A DNA stretch of 64,000 nt from positions 62,001-126,000 of the forward strand of contig NZ_JALBGD010000005.1 of NCBI RefSeq assembly GCF_023507705.1, read 5' to 3'. The position numbers and the translations under genes were made by a program. A model generated the notes under the pieces. The model searched no databases and was not told the DNA's origin. It saw nothing but the letters and a program-made list of their open reading frames with translations. Origin of the DNA: Stappia sp. WLB 29. Its GTDB lineage: Bacteria > Pseudomonadota > Alphaproteobacteria > Rhizobiales > Stappiaceae. This document shows positions 18,234-27,132 of the stretch, one piece after another; positions within the stretch are counted from its first letter, which is position 1, and each line of letters starts with the position of its first letter.

Positions 18234-19585
18234 TGGCCTGCGTCCCTTGCGAGCGGCAGCAGAGGCGCAAGCGCGGCAAGGCTGGCGTCCAGCGCGCCGC
18301 TGCCGGCCCTGGCGACATCGGCCGCGATGGCCGCTTGCCGGGCCGCCAGCGTCCGGTCGACCAGCAGCTTGCGCACCGCCGCGGCCAGTTCGCCCGTGTC
18401 TTGCACGATCTCGGCGCCCTTGGCGTCGAACAGCGGCGTGTAGATGTCGAGCAGGTTGAACACATGCGGGCCGGTGACGATGGCGGTGCCGAGGCGGGCG
18501 GCCTCCAGCGGGTTCTGCCCGCCTTCCGGCACCAGCGACTTGCCGATGAAGGCGACCGGCGCGATGCGATAGTAGAGCCCCATCTCGCCGATCGTGTCGC
18601 CGAGATAGATGTCGCAGTCCGGAGCCGGCAGAAGGCCTTCAGAGCGCCTGGCGAGCCGAAGGCCGCGCGCCGCAAGGCTGACGGCAATGGCGCCGCCCCG
18701 TTCGGGGTGCCGCGGCACGATGACGGTGAGCAGGTCCGGCAACTCGCCGCGCAGCGCCTCGTGCACCTCGGCGACCATCGCCTCTTCGCCCTCATGCGTG
18801 CTGGCGGCCAGCCACACAGGACGGGCGCCGAGCACCTTTTGGATCGCATCCAGCGCCGCCGGGTCGGCGGTGAGCTCGCCGCCGTCGAATTTCAGGTTGC
18901 CGCAGACCTCGACCCAAGGCGCACCGAGAGCGCCGAGCCGTTCCGCGTCCTCCGCCGTCTGGGCAAGGCACAGCGAAATGCGCGAGAAGATCGCATGGGC
19001 GAAGGGCCGTATCCGTCGCCAGCCCTTGGCCGAGCGCGGCGACATGGTGGCGCTGGCGATGGCAAGAGGAATGCCGCGCCGGGCCAGCGTCGAGATGGTC
19101 GTCGGCCAGATCTCGGATTCTGCCGTGATGGCAAGGTCCGGTCGCCAGTGGTCGAGAAACCGGCCGATGCCCGGGGGCGCATCATAAGGCACGAACTGGT
19201 GGATGACGCCTGGATCCGCCTCGGCGGCGGCGATGCGTGCCGAGGTCACCGTGCCGGTGGTCAGCAGCACGCCGAGCCTGCGCTCCCGCAGGGCCCGAAC
19301 CAGCGGACGCGAGGCGTTCATCTCGCCGACGCTGGCCGCATGCAGCCAGACCAGCGGGCCGTCCGGGCGCGGACGCGAGGCGCGTCCGAAGCGCTCGCCG
19401 CGCCGTGCCTCGTCCTCCTTGCCGCGCCGCGCCCTGCGGGCGAAGAGCAGCGGCAGCAGCGGCGCGATGGCGCGGCCGAAGCCGCGATAGAGGCGCAGGA
19501 GGGTTTCCCCGGCCAGGCGCGACAGCACCCCGGCGCGGGCGGGACCGGCCGGCGGAGGCGTCGTCGTCGGGCCGGGCGCGGTCAT
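18230..19585 (-). CDS. waaA: 3-deoxy-D-manno-octulosonic acid (Kdo) transferase WaaA/KdtA
   Basis: A 451-residue GT30 glycosyltransferase that attaches Kdo from CMP-Kdo to lipid IVA. The catalytic glutamate is E88 in ASVGEMNA; TESEIWP and the C-terminal GKSLVPEGGQNPLE donor-binding motif are intact. An N-terminal hydrophobic segment anchors it to the inner membrane. The ATG at 19585 overlaps the stop of the acyltransferase gene (ATGA) and its stop overlaps the lpxK start, giving a tightly coupled chain. Confidence 0.95.
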   Translation of the reverse strand: MTAPGPTTTPPPAGPARAGVLSRLAGETLLRLYRGFGRAIAPLLPLLFARRARRGKEDEARRGERFGRASRPRPDGPLVWLHAASVGEMNASRPLVRALRERRLGVLLTTGTVTSARIAAAEADPGVIHQFVPYDAPPGIGRFLDHWRPDLAITAESEIWPTTISTLARRGIPLAIASATMSPRSAKGWRRIRPFAHAIFSRISLCLAQTAEDAERLGALGAPWVEVCGNLKFDGGELTADPAALDAIQKVLGARPVWLAASTHEGEEAMVAEVHEALRGELPDLLTVIVPRHPERGGAIAVSLAARGLRLARRSEGLLPAPDCDIYLGDTIGEMGLYYRIAPVAFIGKSLVPEGGQNPLEAARLGTAIVTGPHVFNLLDIYTPLFDAKGAEIVQDTGELAAAVRKLLVDRTLAARQAAIAADVARAGSGALDASLAALAPLLPLARDAGQ

Positions 19586-20271
19586 CCGGACTTGGCCAGA
19601 GCGTAGGCGCGTGCGGTGGTCTCGTTCATCGAGGCCTCCACCGCCTGGCGCGCCTCTTCCAGCGCGGCGTCGTCCGCGTCCGCTGCGACATGGATCGCTT
19701 CGCCGGATGCGACCACCATGCGGCCGAAAGGCAGGTTGATGGTCGCCCGGTCCCAGGTCGACAGGTCGATGTGCCGGCTGGTCGCCACCGCCATCGGCAC
19801 GATCGGCCGGCCGGAATGGCGGGCGAGCTGGACGATGCCGAGCCCGGCGACGCGCGAGACTTTCGGCACGTCCGCCGTCATCGCCACGCTGGCGCCCTCC
19901 TTCAGGCAGCGCATCGCCTCGATGAAACCGCGCAGGCCCCCGCGCTTGTTCACCTGGTGCGCGTGATGGGCGCCGGAGGCACGGATCAGGCCGAGGCCGA
20001 GCTTGCTGGCGGCGATGGCGTTGATCTCGCCGTCGGCCGAGCGCGAGATCATCACCCTGACGTCGTAGCTCGGCGGCCGGGCGAAGGGCATGACGAAATG
20101 CTGCCCGTGCCACATGGCGACGATGGCCGGAAGATGCACCTCGAGGCGCTCGTAGAGGTCGGGCGGGTCGAGACGGAACGAACTGGTCTTGCGCACACCG
20201 AGCAGGTAGCCGGCCAGCGCATTGCCGACCAGCTTCTGCAGGACCGGGCTGCGGCCTGCGCGCTTCAGCAT
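19582..20271 (-). CDS. DUF374 / lysophospholipid acyltransferase-family protein
   Basis: A 229-residue protein with the DUF374 pattern: AIVAMWHGQHFVMPF, VMISRSADGE, GLIRASGA and KEGASVAMTADVPKG-like sequence (here DVPKVSR). The family belongs to the LPLAT superfamily and commonly sits beside waaA, where it is proposed to help lipid A or LPS precursor handling. It overlaps waaA by 4 bp. The start at 20271 is chosen because conservation begins there; the frame is open upstream. Confidence 0.85.
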   Translation of the reverse strand: MLKRAGRSPVLQKLVGNALAGYLLGVRKTSSFRLDPPDLYERLEVHLPAIVAMWHGQHFVMPFARPPSYDVRVMISRSADGEINAIAASKLGLGLIRASGAHHAHQVNKRGGLRGFIEAMRCLKEGASVAMTADVPKVSRVAGLGIVQLARHSGRPIVPMAVATSRHIDLSTWDRATINLPFGRMVVASGEAIHVAADADDAALEEARQAVEASMNETTARAYALAKSG

Positions 20272-20321
20272 GATCCGTCCGGCAGCATGGCCGGGATCCG
20301 GGAAAGACGGCGTGCCAAGGG

Positions 20322-20564
20322 TTACCTGCCCTCGGTCTCGGGGTCGAGCAGCCGGTGCATGTGAACGATGAAGTAGCGCATGTGGGCGTTGTCGACCGAC
20401 TGCTGCGCCTTCTGCTTCCACACCGCGTAGGCGCTGGCGTAGTTGGGGTAGATGCCGACGATGTCGAGACCCTCGAGATCGCGAAAGGTCAGGCCGTCGA
20501 CATGCTCGAGCTCGCCGCCGAAGACGAGGTGGAGCAGTTGCTTGCCGGGTTCGGTGGTGGTCAT
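20322..20564 (-). CDS. DUF4170 small protein
   Basis: An 80-residue protein with LHLVFGGELEHVDGLTFRDLEGLDIVGIYPNYASAYAVWK-type composition, matching the DUF4170 family of Rhizobiales. It lies between cysQ and the DUF374 gene in a conserved-looking order. No catalytic motif is evident; function unknown. It is within the minus-strand operon, spaced 50-60 bp from each neighbour. Confidence 0.82.
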   Translation of the reverse strand: MTTTEPGKQLLHLVFGGELEHVDGLTFRDLEGLDIVGIYPNYASAYAVWKQKAQQSVDNAHMRYFIVHMHRLLDPETEGR

Positions 20565-20620
20565 GAACGTCACTCCGCAAACGGGGTTCGCAAGGGTCGG
20601 GCCGGAGCGTCCGGCCGGTA

Positions 20621-21427
20621 TCACGGGTTCGTCAAGAGCTGCGCGAGGATCGGCCGCAGGGGTGCGGCAAGGGCTGGCGGGCCGGCGACCAGTGCCGGAT
20701 GCCGCACGCTCGCCCGGTTGTAGGCAAGCGCCCGCCCGTCGAGATCCTCGAGCCGGCCGCCCGCTTCCTGCACCAAAAGGTCGGCCGCCGCAAGGTCCCA
20801 GTCGCAGGCATTTTCCCGCACCACGGCGGCATCGATCCGCCCTTCCGCGACCAGTGCCAGCCGCAGGGCGAGCGAGGGCACGTAGCCGGCATGGGAAATG
20901 CCGGTGCGCATCATCGGCCCCTGGCCGGTGATCGACTTGGGACCGGCGACGCTGGCGCCCGACAGCACCGGTTGGCCGGAAACGGCGACTTCCCGCCCGT
21001 TCAGCGTCGCCCCCTGGCCGAGTGTCGCGGTGTAGAGGTCGTTGCCGACCGGCCGGAACAGCGCAGCCGCGACCGGCCTCCCGTTCTCGACGACCGCGAT
21101 CGCCACGGTCCACTCGCCGGAGCCGGCGAGAAAGCCGCGTGTCCCGTCGATCGGATCGACCACGAAGCTGCGCCGAGCGGCCAGCCGCGAGCTGTCGTCG
21201 GCGGTTTCCTCCGACAGCCAGCCGTAGTCGGGGCGCGCGGCCTGCAGCGCCTCGGCCAGATGCCGGTCGACGGCAAGATCCGCCTCCGAAACAGGCGAGT
21301 CGTTGTCCTTGGTCCAGCGGCGCGGGTCCTTGCGAAAATAGGACAGGGCGATCTCGCCGCCCGCGCGTGCGGCCCGGGCGATCAGCTCCATGTCCTCGCG
21401 ATTGGCGCGCGTGTCACTCGCCGGCAA
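20621..21427 (-). CDS. cysQ: 3'(2'),5'-bisphosphate nucleotidase, CysQ type
   Basis: A 268-residue inositol-monophosphatase-superfamily enzyme. The metal ligands are visible as E73/E74, DPIDGT (91-96) and WDLAAADLL near 219. CysQ proteins hydrolyse PAP to AMP, clearing a by-product of sulfate assimilation; a true inositol monophosphatase activity is the alternative. It overlaps the 3' end of pmbA by 14 bp, so translation is coupled. Confidence 0.88.
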   Translation of the reverse strand: MPASDTRANREDMELIARAARAGGEIALSYFRKDPRRWTKDNDSPVSEADLAVDRHLAEALQAARPDYGWLSEETADDSSRLAARRSFVVDPIDGTRGFLAGSGEWTVAIAVVENGRPVAAALFRPVGNDLYTATLGQGATLNGREVAVSGQPVLSGASVAGPKSITGQGPMMRTGISHAGYVPSLALRLALVAEGRIDAAVVRENACDWDLAAADLLVQEAGGRLEDLDGRALAYNRASVRHPALVAGPPALAAPLRPILAQLLTNP

Positions 21428-22757
21428 TGGTGAGGCCCTTCAGCAGCAGGCTCGGCACCTGGTAGGCGGAGCGCGTGTCGAGGTCGCTGCCCGCTTCCAG
21501 CGAGGCGAACATCGGGATCAGGTTGCCGGCGATGGTGATCTCGGAAACCGGATAGGCGATGGCGCCGTCCTCGACCCAAAAGCCGGAGGCTCCGCGCGAG
21601 TAATCCCCGGTGACGCCGTTGACGCCGTGGCCGATGAGGTCGGTAACCAGCAGGCCGGTGCCGATCCCGGCCAGCATCTCCTCTTGGGAGCGCGTGCCGG
21701 GCGACAGGGTGAGGTTGGTGGTCGACGGGCTGGTGCCCGCGCCCCCGCGCGATGCCCGCCCGTTGGGGGTAAGGCCCAGTTCGCGCGCCGCCGGCGTATC
21801 GAGCAGCCAGGTTTTCAGGACGCCGTCCTCCACCAGCACCAGCGGGGCGACGGGGCGGCCTTCGCCGTCGAACGGGCGGCTGGCCGGGCCGCGCGGCCGG
21901 GTCGGGTCGTCGGTGATGGCAATCCCCGCGGCGAAGATCCGCTCGCCCATCCGCTCTTTCAGGAAGCTGGTGCCCCGGGCGATGGCCGCGCCATTGATGG
22001 CGCCGGCGAAATGCCCGAGCAGCGAGCGAGCCGCGCGCGGCTCGTAGACGATGTCGGCGGTGCGGGTGGAGAGCTTGCGCGGGTTGAGCCGGGCGACGGC
22101 CCGCTCGCCGGCGCGGCGGCCGATCTCACGCGGGTCGGCAAGGTCGGCGAGAAAGCCGCGGCTGTCGAAATCGTAGTCTCGTTCCATCGCCGTGCCTTCG
22201 CCGGCGACAGCCGTCGCCGAGACGCCATGGCGCGAGACGAGATATCCCCCGCAAAAGCCCTCGCTGGTCGCCAGCACCATGCCGGCGAGACGGAACGAGG
22301 CGCTGGCGCCGCCCGAGCGGCTGACGCCCTTCACGGCAAGGGCCGCGGCCTCCGCCTCGCGGGCGCGCTCGGCAAGCGCTTCGGCGTCCACTTGCACGTC
22401 GTCGAGCAGTTCGAGATCGGGAAACTCGCTGGCGAGCTCTGCGGCCGGCACGAGGCCCGCGAACGGGTCTTCCGGGGCGACGCGAGCCATGGCGACGGCG
22501 CGCTCGGCAAGGGTCGCGCCCTCGCGGAAGTCGTTGGAGGAAACGCTGGCGACCCGGTGGCCGCAGAACACGCGCAAGGTGACGTCGTCGGCCTCGGAGC
22601 GCTCGCTTTCCTCGAGCTTGCCCTCGCGCATCTCGACGCCGAGCGAGACGCCGGTGGCGGCCACCACGTCGGCCGCGTCGGCGCCTGCCTTGAGGGCGGC
22701 AGCGACGAGCGCGCGGGCCTCGTCCATCAGCCGTGTCTGGTCAATCGGGTGCTGCAT
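21414..22757 (-). CDS. pmbA: TldE/PmbA-family metalloprotease subunit
   Basis: A 447-residue member of the TldD/PmbA (U62) family. It lacks the HExxxH metal site of TldD, as expected for the partner subunit TldE, and shows the family features NFREGATLAERAVAMA and RGASGFWVEDG. TldD/TldE heterodimers degrade unfolded peptides and process modified peptides. The matching tldD lies at 27133-28557. The ATG at 22757 is favoured; the frame extends 26 residues upstream. Confidence 0.92.
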   Translation of the reverse strand: MQHPIDQTRLMDEARALVAAALKAGADAADVVAATGVSLGVEMREGKLEESERSEADDVTLRVFCGHRVASVSSNDFREGATLAERAVAMARVAPEDPFAGLVPAAELASEFPDLELLDDVQVDAEALAERAREAEAAALAVKGVSRSGGASASFRLAGMVLATSEGFCGGYLVSRHGVSATAVAGEGTAMERDYDFDSRGFLADLADPREIGRRAGERAVARLNPRKLSTRTADIVYEPRAARSLLGHFAGAINGAAIARGTSFLKERMGERIFAAGIAITDDPTRPRGPASRPFDGEGRPVAPLVLVEDGVLKTWLLDTPAARELGLTPNGRASRGGAGTSPSTTNLTLSPGTRSQEEMLAGIGTGLLVTDLIGHGVNGVTGDYSRGASGFWVEDGAIAYPVSEITIAGNLIPMFASLEAGSDLDTRSAYQVPSLLLKGLTIAGE

Positions 22758-22993
22758 CGCGTGATCCTTGCGGGGCGGGAGGCGGTCCGCTGGGCGGTCG
22801 GTGGCGACCGTAGTGCCGGGGCCGCGCTTCGGCAAGCCGGTCGCGGAAGCGGTTCAGGTTTTGTTTGCCCTGTTCGGTGACCAATCCCTAACCCTGGTTG
22901 CAACGGAAAATCGTTAACCGTGCTTGTTAAGCGGTTTGGGACGGCTCGCTGCTAGTGTGAACCCATCAGAGGCCAGACAAAAACATTGGCCCG

Positions 22994-23590
22994 ATGGAGA
23001 GCGAATTGAGCCGTCAAACAGCACATCAGGACGCCACTGCCAAAGGATCGGGCCGCACCGCGCGGCTCGATCCCTCGCAGATGCCGCACCGCTTCGCGGC
23101 CCGCGGCACGGCCTGCGAGCCGACGCAACTCGACGTCTATATCGACCGCCAGCAGGTCATCGTCAAACGCCGGCTCGCCGGCCTGCCGCTGACCCTCGCT
23201 CAGCCGGTCGCCGTCTTCCTCGGCGTCTTCGCCGAGGTCGCGCCGGGCGAGGCGCCGGGCACGCTGAAGGCCCGCATCGGCCTGATGCACCGCGATCCGG
23301 CCATGTCCATCGAACTGGCGAGCGACGACCGCCTCGAGGACCTTGCCGAAGACTGGTGCGCCTGGGGCGAGGCCCTCGGCCTGCCCCTGCTGCTGGTCGA
23401 GCCGGACGGCAGCGTCAGCCGCATCGACGGTCCCGGTCATCCGGGGCGCACGCCGATGGCGCCGACCCGCCGCCGCGTCGCGGCGCTGACCGCGCGCCGG
23501 CCGCGCTTCCTGCTGCGCCGCAAGCCGGGGAGCCGGTCGCAGACCCTCGCCGTCCATCGCGGCGAGCGCGAGATGATCGCCCGCAACTGA
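22994..23590 (+). CDS. DUF6101-like protein of unknown function
   Basis: A 198-residue soluble protein without signal peptide. The central part has a PilZ-like or beta-rich look (DVYIDRQQVIVKRRLAGLPLTLAQPVAVF is split across residues 48-76), and the C-terminus is very basic (RRPRFLLRRKPGSRS). It resembles the DUF6101 proteins annotated in Rhizobiales, from memory. Function is unknown. It is divergent from pmbA and converges on ubiA with an 18-bp gap. Confidence 0.65.
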   Translation: MESELSRQTAHQDATAKGSGRTARLDPSQMPHRFAARGTACEPTQLDVYIDRQQVIVKRRLAGLPLTLAQPVAVFLGVFAEVAPGEAPGTLKARIGLMHRDPAMSIELASDDRLEDLAEDWCAWGEALGLPLLLVEPDGSVSRIDGPGHPGRTPMAPTRRRVAALTARRPRFLLRRKPGSRSQTLAVHRGEREMIARN

Positions 23591-23597
23591 TTGAAAG

Positions 23598-23624
23598 GCA
23601 GGCGCTTTTTACAGAAGCGCCTGC
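23598..23624. terminator. Inverted repeat at the ubiA / DUF6101 convergent ends
   Basis: A 10-bp perfect stem (23598-23607 with 23615-23624) surrounds a 7-nt loop and overlaps the last codons of ubiA. T-rich stretches are short on both sides, so termination efficiency is uncertain. The position between two convergent genes supports a shared terminator. Confidence 0.5.
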
Positions 23625-24553
23625 ACCATCGCGTCCAGCACCAGGCCGGCGAACAGGATCCAGCCATAGCTCGTGTTGGAGCGGAACAGCTTCAGGCACT
23701 GGTCCGGATCGTCGATGTCGAGGCGGACGATCTGCCAGACCAGGTGGGCAAGGCCGGCAGCCAGGCCCAGAAACGCCGCCGGTCCCGCATCCACCCCGAA
23801 AAGCGCCAGCGCGAACAGCACCGTCGCCCCGCCGTAAAGGGCGGCGAGCGCCGGCTTTGTCCACGTCCCGAACAGGCGCGCGGTGGAGCGCACCCCGACC
23901 AGCGCGTCGTCTTCCTTGTCCTGATGCGCGTAGATCGTGTCGTAGCCGATCGTCCACAGGATGCCGCCGCAGTAGAGCGCCACCGCCGGCCAGTCGAGCC
24001 GGCCGAACGCGGCTGCCCAGCCCATCAGCGCACCCCAGGAAAAGGCAAGCCCGAGAAACAGCTGCGGCCAGTTCGTCACCCGTTTCATGAACGGATAGAC
24101 CGCAACGACCGCCAGCGAGGCGATGCCGAGCAGGATGGCGAAGCCGTTGAACTGAAGCAGCACAGCCAGTCCGACAAGCAACTGCAACAAAAGGAAGAAT
24201 TTAGCCTGCCCGCGAGTGACCTGGCCGGAGGGGAGGGGCCTGGACCGGGTGCGCGCGACCTTGTCGTCGATGTCCTGGTCGACGAGATCGTTATAGGTGC
24301 AGCCGGCGCCGCGCATGGCGATGGCACCGATCATGAAGAGCAGAAGGTGCCAGGGGTCGGGCAGGGCCCGGCCGCCGGCTATCCCCGCGAGCGCGGCCGA
24401 CCACCAGCACGGCCACAGCAGCAGCCACCAGCCGATGGGCCGTTCCCAGCGCGCCAGTCTTGCATAGGGTCGCAGCCATTCCGGGGCCCGCGTGTCGACC
24501 CAGTGTCCCCGCACCGCATCCGCCACGCGGCCCGCGATCGTGTCGTTTTGCAT
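23609..24553 (-). CDS. ubiA: 4-hydroxybenzoate octaprenyltransferase UbiA
   Basis: A 314-residue polytopic membrane enzyme that prenylates 4-hydroxybenzoate in ubiquinone synthesis. Both Asp-rich motifs are present: NDLVDQDIDD (88-97) and YDTIYAHQDKEDD. About eight hydrophobic helices follow the expected spacing. It supplies quinone for the respiratory chain that feeds the cta oxidase in this window, although the two loci are not one operon. Confidence 0.95.
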   Translation of the reverse strand: MQNDTIAGRVADAVRGHWVDTRAPEWLRPYARLARWERPIGWWLLLWPCWWSAALAGIAGGRALPDPWHLLLFMIGAIAMRGAGCTYNDLVDQDIDDKVARTRSRPLPSGQVTRGQAKFFLLLQLLVGLAVLLQFNGFAILLGIASLAVVAVYPFMKRVTNWPQLFLGLAFSWGALMGWAAAFGRLDWPAVALYCGGILWTIGYDTIYAHQDKEDDALVGVRSTARLFGTWTKPALAALYGGATVLFALALFGVDAGPAAFLGLAAGLAHLVWQIVRLDIDDPDQCLKLFRSNTSYGWILFAGLVLDAMVQALL

Positions 24554-24691
24554 CGCCTCACCTGTCGGCTATCCGCCCGCGCCGTGATACCGCCTTTGGG
24601 CTGCGGATGAAAGGCCGGGGCTTGTGCGCGGTCCCGCCGCAGGCTAGGAGGCGGCAATTCCTGAAAAACATCGCGACGGGGTGAGCGACAG

Positions 24692-25978
24692 ATGAATATC
24701 CTCCTGATCGGATCCGGCGGCCGCGAACACGCCCTTGCCTGGGCCATCGCCAACTCGCCGCTGACCGGCCGCCTCCACGTCGCCCCCGGCAATGCCGGCA
24801 TCGCGGATGAGGCCAGCTGCGTCGCGCTCGACACCTCCGACCCCTCGGCGGTCATCGCCTATTGCCGCGACCAGGAGATCGGCCTCGTCGTCGTCGGGCC
24901 GGAAGGGCCGCTGGTCGCCGGCCTCGTCGACGAGCTGACGGATGCCGGCATCAAGGCCTTCGGACCGCGCAAGGCGCCGGCGAGCCTCGAAGGCTCGAAG
25001 GGCTTCACCAAGGACCTTTGTGCCCGGGCCGCGATCCCGACGGCCGCCTACGGCCGCTTCACCGATGCCGCTGCCGCCAAGGCCTATATCGCCAAGGTCG
25101 GCGCGCCCATCGTCGTCAAGGCGGACGGGCTCGCCGCCGGCAAGGGCGTCGTCGTGGCGATGACCGAGGCCGAGGCACTGGCCGCGGTAGATGCTTGTTT
25201 CGACGGAGAATTCGGCGCTGCCGGCGCCGAGGTCGTGGTCGAGGAGTTCCTGGAAGGCGAGGAGGCGAGCCTCTTCGTGCTGTCCGACGGCCGCAACGTG
25301 CTGCCGCTCGCCAGCGCCCAGGACCACAAGCGCGTGGGCGAGGGCGACACCGGCCCGAACACCGGCGGCATGGGCGCCTATTCCCCCGCGCCCGTGATGA
25401 CGCAGGAGCTGACCGCGCGCGCCATGCGCGAGATCGTCGAGCCGACCGTGGCGACCCTGGCAGCCGAGGGAACACCCTTCGTCGGCGTGCTCTATGCCGG
25501 CCTGATGATCACCAAGGATGGCCCGAAGCTGATCGAATACAACGTCCGTTTCGGCGATCCGGAGTGCCAGGTTCTGATGATGCGGCTCAAGGACGACATC
25601 GTCACCCTGATGCTCGCCTGCATCGACGGGACGCTCGACAAGGTCGGCGCGCGCTGGCGCGACGAGGTGGCGCTGACCGTGGTCCTGGCCGCGAACGGCT
25701 ATCCCGGCGTCTACGACAAGGGCACGGTTATCCACGGTCTGGAGGCGCTGGAGGGGGACCCCGCGCTCAAGGTCTTCCATGCCGGAACGCGGCGCGACGA
25801 CGACGGCCGGCTGCTCGCGAATGGCGGGCGCGTGCTCAACGTCACGGCGCTCGGCCGTACCGTCGCGGAAGCCCGCGAGCGTGCCTATGCCGCCATCGAA
25901 CGCATTGATTGGCCTGAAGGTTTTTGCCGCCGCGACATCGGCTGGCGGGCGGTCGCACGCGAGGGCGGCACGGCCTGA
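24692..25978 (+). CDS. purD: Phosphoribosylamine-glycine ligase PurD (GAR synthetase)
   Basis: A 428-residue ATP-grasp enzyme that makes glycinamide ribonucleotide in de novo purine synthesis. The N-terminal [17 protein letters not shown], the ATP-grasp loop [23 protein letters not shown] and the metal-binding [10 protein letters not shown] block are all intact. Length matches the family. It is divergent from ubiA. A strong inverted repeat follows the stop (26001-26037). Confidence 0.96.
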   Translation: MNILLIGSGGREHALAWAIANSPLTGRLHVAPGNAGIADEASCVALDTSDPSAVIAYCRDQEIGLVVVGPEGPLVAGLVDELTDAGIKAFGPRKAPASLEGSKGFTKDLCARAAIPTAAYGRFTDAAAAKAYIAKVGAPIVVKADGLAAGKGVVVAMTEAEALAAVDACFDGEFGAAGAEVVVEEFLEGEEASLFVLSDGRNVLPLASAQDHKRVGEGDTGPNTGGMGAYSPAPVMTQELTARAMREIVEPTVATLAAEGTPFVGVLYAGLMITKDGPKLIEYNVRFGDPECQVLMMRLKDDIVTLMLACIDGTLDKVGARWRDEVALTVVLAANGYPGVYDKGTVIHGLEALEGDPALKVFHAGTRRDDDGRLLANGGRVLNVTALGRTVAEARERAYAAIERIDWPEGFCRRDIGWRAVAREGGTA

Positions 25979-26000
25979 GGGCTGTTTTTCGACTTGCAGA

Positions 26001-26037
26001 ATTTCGAGACGGATTTTGCGAAATTCCGTCTCGAAAT
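26001..26037. terminator. 13-bp inverted repeat after purD
   Basis: A 13-bp perfect inverted repeat (26001-26013 and 26025-26037) encloses 11 nt. The motif TCTCGAAATC recurs at 26059-26068 and a smaller palindrome, GATTCGAGAATC, lies between them (26044-26055). No T tract follows the main stem on the plus strand, so a Rho-independent terminator is only one reading; a small operator cluster for the next gene is another. Confidence 0.45.
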
Positions 26038-26160
26038 CCGCGAGATTCGAGAATCGCCTCTCGAAATCGCCGATTGCGCCGGACGGCCGCAGGCGCTTCA
26101 ATCGCGCCCGGGCAGGGTCCGCGAGGAGGGCCTGACGACCGGACGGTTCGGGAGGCTTCG

Positions 26161-27072
26161 ATGCAGGGCGACGACGATCTCTTTCCAGGCTTCAGGGCGG
26201 GGATATCTCGCGGCGAGGGCGTGGACATCTTCTGCCGCATCAGTGGCGGCAAGGGTCCCCCGCTCCTGCTGCTGCACGGTTATCCCCAGACCCACGCGAT
26301 GTGGCACACTGTTGCCGGCGAACTTTCCCGCCACTTCACCGTCGTCGTCGCGGACCTGCGCGGCTACGGCCGCTCGAGCGCGCCGGAGGGCGATGCGGAT
26401 CATCACCTTTACTCCAAGCGCGCGATGGCGGCCGACATGGTCGCGGTCATGGCCGGGCTCGGTCACGACAGCTTCATGGTCGCCGGCCACGACCGCGGCG
26501 GGCGGGTCGGCTACCGGATGGCGCTCGACCACCCCGACAAGGTGCGGCGGCTCGCCGTGCTCGACATCCTGCCGACCTACGACTACTGGCAGAACATGGA
26601 TTGGCGCTACGCCATGGCCATCTATCACTGGCTGTTCCTGGCCCAGCCGAAGCCGCTGCCCGAACGGCTGATCGCCGGCGCGCCCGACTACTATCTGGAC
26701 CACACGCTGGCGAGCTGGACGGCGCGCAAGGACCTCAGCGCCTTCGATGCGAGGGCGCTCGCCGACTACCGGGCGTCGTTCGCCCAGCCGGCGCGCCAGC
26801 ACGCGGCCTGCGAAGACTACCGGGCCGGGGCGACGGTCGACATGGATCACGACACTGCCGACCGCGAGGCGGGCCGCAGGATCGCCTGCCCGCTGCTGAC
26901 CCTCTACGGCAATGGGGGCCTGGCGCAAAAGACCGCGACGCCGGTCGAGACCTGGTCGCGCTGGGCGCACGACGTGCGCGGTGAGGGCGTCGATGCCGGC
27001 CATTTCCTTCCTGAGGAGGCCCCGGCGGCAACGCTCGCCGCGCTGCTGCCGTTCTTCCTGGAAGAGGCGTGA
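26161..27072 (+). CDS. Alpha/beta hydrolase closely resembling fluoroacetate dehalogenase
   Basis: A 303-residue alpha/beta hydrolase. The order of motifs matches fluoroacetate dehalogenase (EC 3.8.1.3) of Rhodopseudomonas palustris, as I recall it: HGYPQTHAMWH, nucleophile D111 in GHDRGGRVGYR, carboxylate-binding R112 and R115, catalytic acid D135, halide pocket H156-W157 and Y220, and general base H281 in GHFLPEE. All pocket residues are conserved, so C-F or C-Cl cleavage of haloacetates is likely. Epoxide hydrolase is the main alternative. GGGAGG lies six bases before the ATG. It appears monocistronic. Confidence 0.85.
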   Translation: MQGDDDLFPGFRAGISRGEGVDIFCRISGGKGPPLLLLHGYPQTHAMWHTVAGELSRHFTVVVADLRGYGRSSAPEGDADHHLYSKRAMAADMVAVMAGLGHDSFMVAGHDRGGRVGYRMALDHPDKVRRLAVLDILPTYDYWQNMDWRYAMAIYHWLFLAQPKPLPERLIAGAPDYYLDHTLASWTARKDLSAFDARALADYRASFAQPARQHAACEDYRAGATVDMDHDTADREAGRRIACPLLTLYGNGGLAQKTATPVETWSRWAHDVRGEGVDAGHFLPEEAPAATLAALLPFFLEEA

Positions 27073-27132
27073 TCGCCGTCGTTTGAGGCGGCAGCAGTTC
27101 CTGGGAGAGGCGAGGGGCGACGGCTTCCCGCC

